The translations under genes were made by a program, and so were the position numbers. Below, one piece after another: positions 5,186-5,213 of a stretch of 5,213 nucleotides of DNA. The DNA is from Sphingomonas sp. GTDB lineage: Bacteria > Pseudomonadota > Alphaproteobacteria > Sphingomonadales > Sphingomonadaceae. Location: assembly GCA_013812805.1 (NCBI GenBank), contig JACCSV010000077.1:1-5213 (forward strand), written 5' to 3'. Numbering within the stretch: position 1 is the stretch's first letter; each line of letters begins with the position of its first letter. The notes under the pieces were generated by a model. That model was given only the letters and a program-made list of their open reading frames with translations, made no database searches and was not told the origin of the DNA.

Positions 5186-5213
5186 GGAAGCCAAGTTGCG
5201 GCTCCCTAGACCG

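Noticed and set aside
5186..5206. Imperfect inverted repeat GGAAGCC-N7-GGCTCCC upstream of rph, considered as a CIRCE-like or heat-shock operator
   Set aside because: The 7-bp arms contain a mismatch, the sequence does not resemble CIRCE, and the window ends 7 bases later, so nothing firm can be said about a divergent neighbour such as hrcA.
1..5213. Search for CRISPR arrays, tRNA genes, insertion sequences, attachment sites, and toxin-antitoxin or defence genes
   Set aside because: No regularly spaced repeats, tRNA-like cloverleaf sequences, transposase motifs or defence domains are visible. Nearly all bases belong to seven conserved housekeeping genes and one small unknown gene.

Overview
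The window looks like housekeeping chromosome from a high-GC alphaproteobacterium, most likely a sphingomonad (Sphingomonadales). This rests on the GC-rich coding sequence, the style of the protein sequences, and the gene order rph-rdgB-hemW / rsmI-yraN-gshB-dedA. The lineage call is inference from family knowledge, not from a database search. There is no mobile element, CRISPR array, tRNA or rRNA, and no sign of a defence or mobile system.

Layout from right to left, because almost everything is on the minus strand. A first tightly packed unit is rph (RNase PH, 3'-end trimming of tRNA), rdgB (house-cleaning ITP/XTP pyrophosphatase) and hemW (radical-SAM heme chaperone). rph and rdgB overlap by ATGA and rdgB and hemW by TGATG, so translation is probably coupled. 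A small plus-strand gene for a putative exported 113-residue protein of unknown function follows. It has a strong Shine-Dalgarno sequence, and its 3' end runs 85 bp into the 3' end of hemW in convergent orientation. A 129-bp AT-richer divergent intergenic region separates it from the second minus-strand unit: rsmI (16S rRNA C1402 ribose methyltransferase), yraN (UPF0102, nuclease-like fold), gshB (glutathione synthetase) and the first 36 codons of a DedA-family membrane protein that leaves the window at base 1. rsmI and yraN overlap by GTGA, and gshB and dedA are 4 bp apart.

The genes cover RNA maturation and modification (rph, rsmI), nucleotide-pool hygiene (rdgB), heme delivery (hemW), thiol redox (gshB) and membrane lipid homeostasis (dedA). 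They share an operon but not one pathway.

I see no previously undescribed multi-gene system. The points most worth a second look are a perfect 6-bp hairpin between a Shine-Dalgarno sequence and the gshB start codon, which would shorten a 26-nt spacer to about 10 nt; the unknown exported protein and its convergent overlap with hemW, where HemW carries an extra tail of about 20 residues; and a non-consensus residue in the AEDT motif of RsmI.
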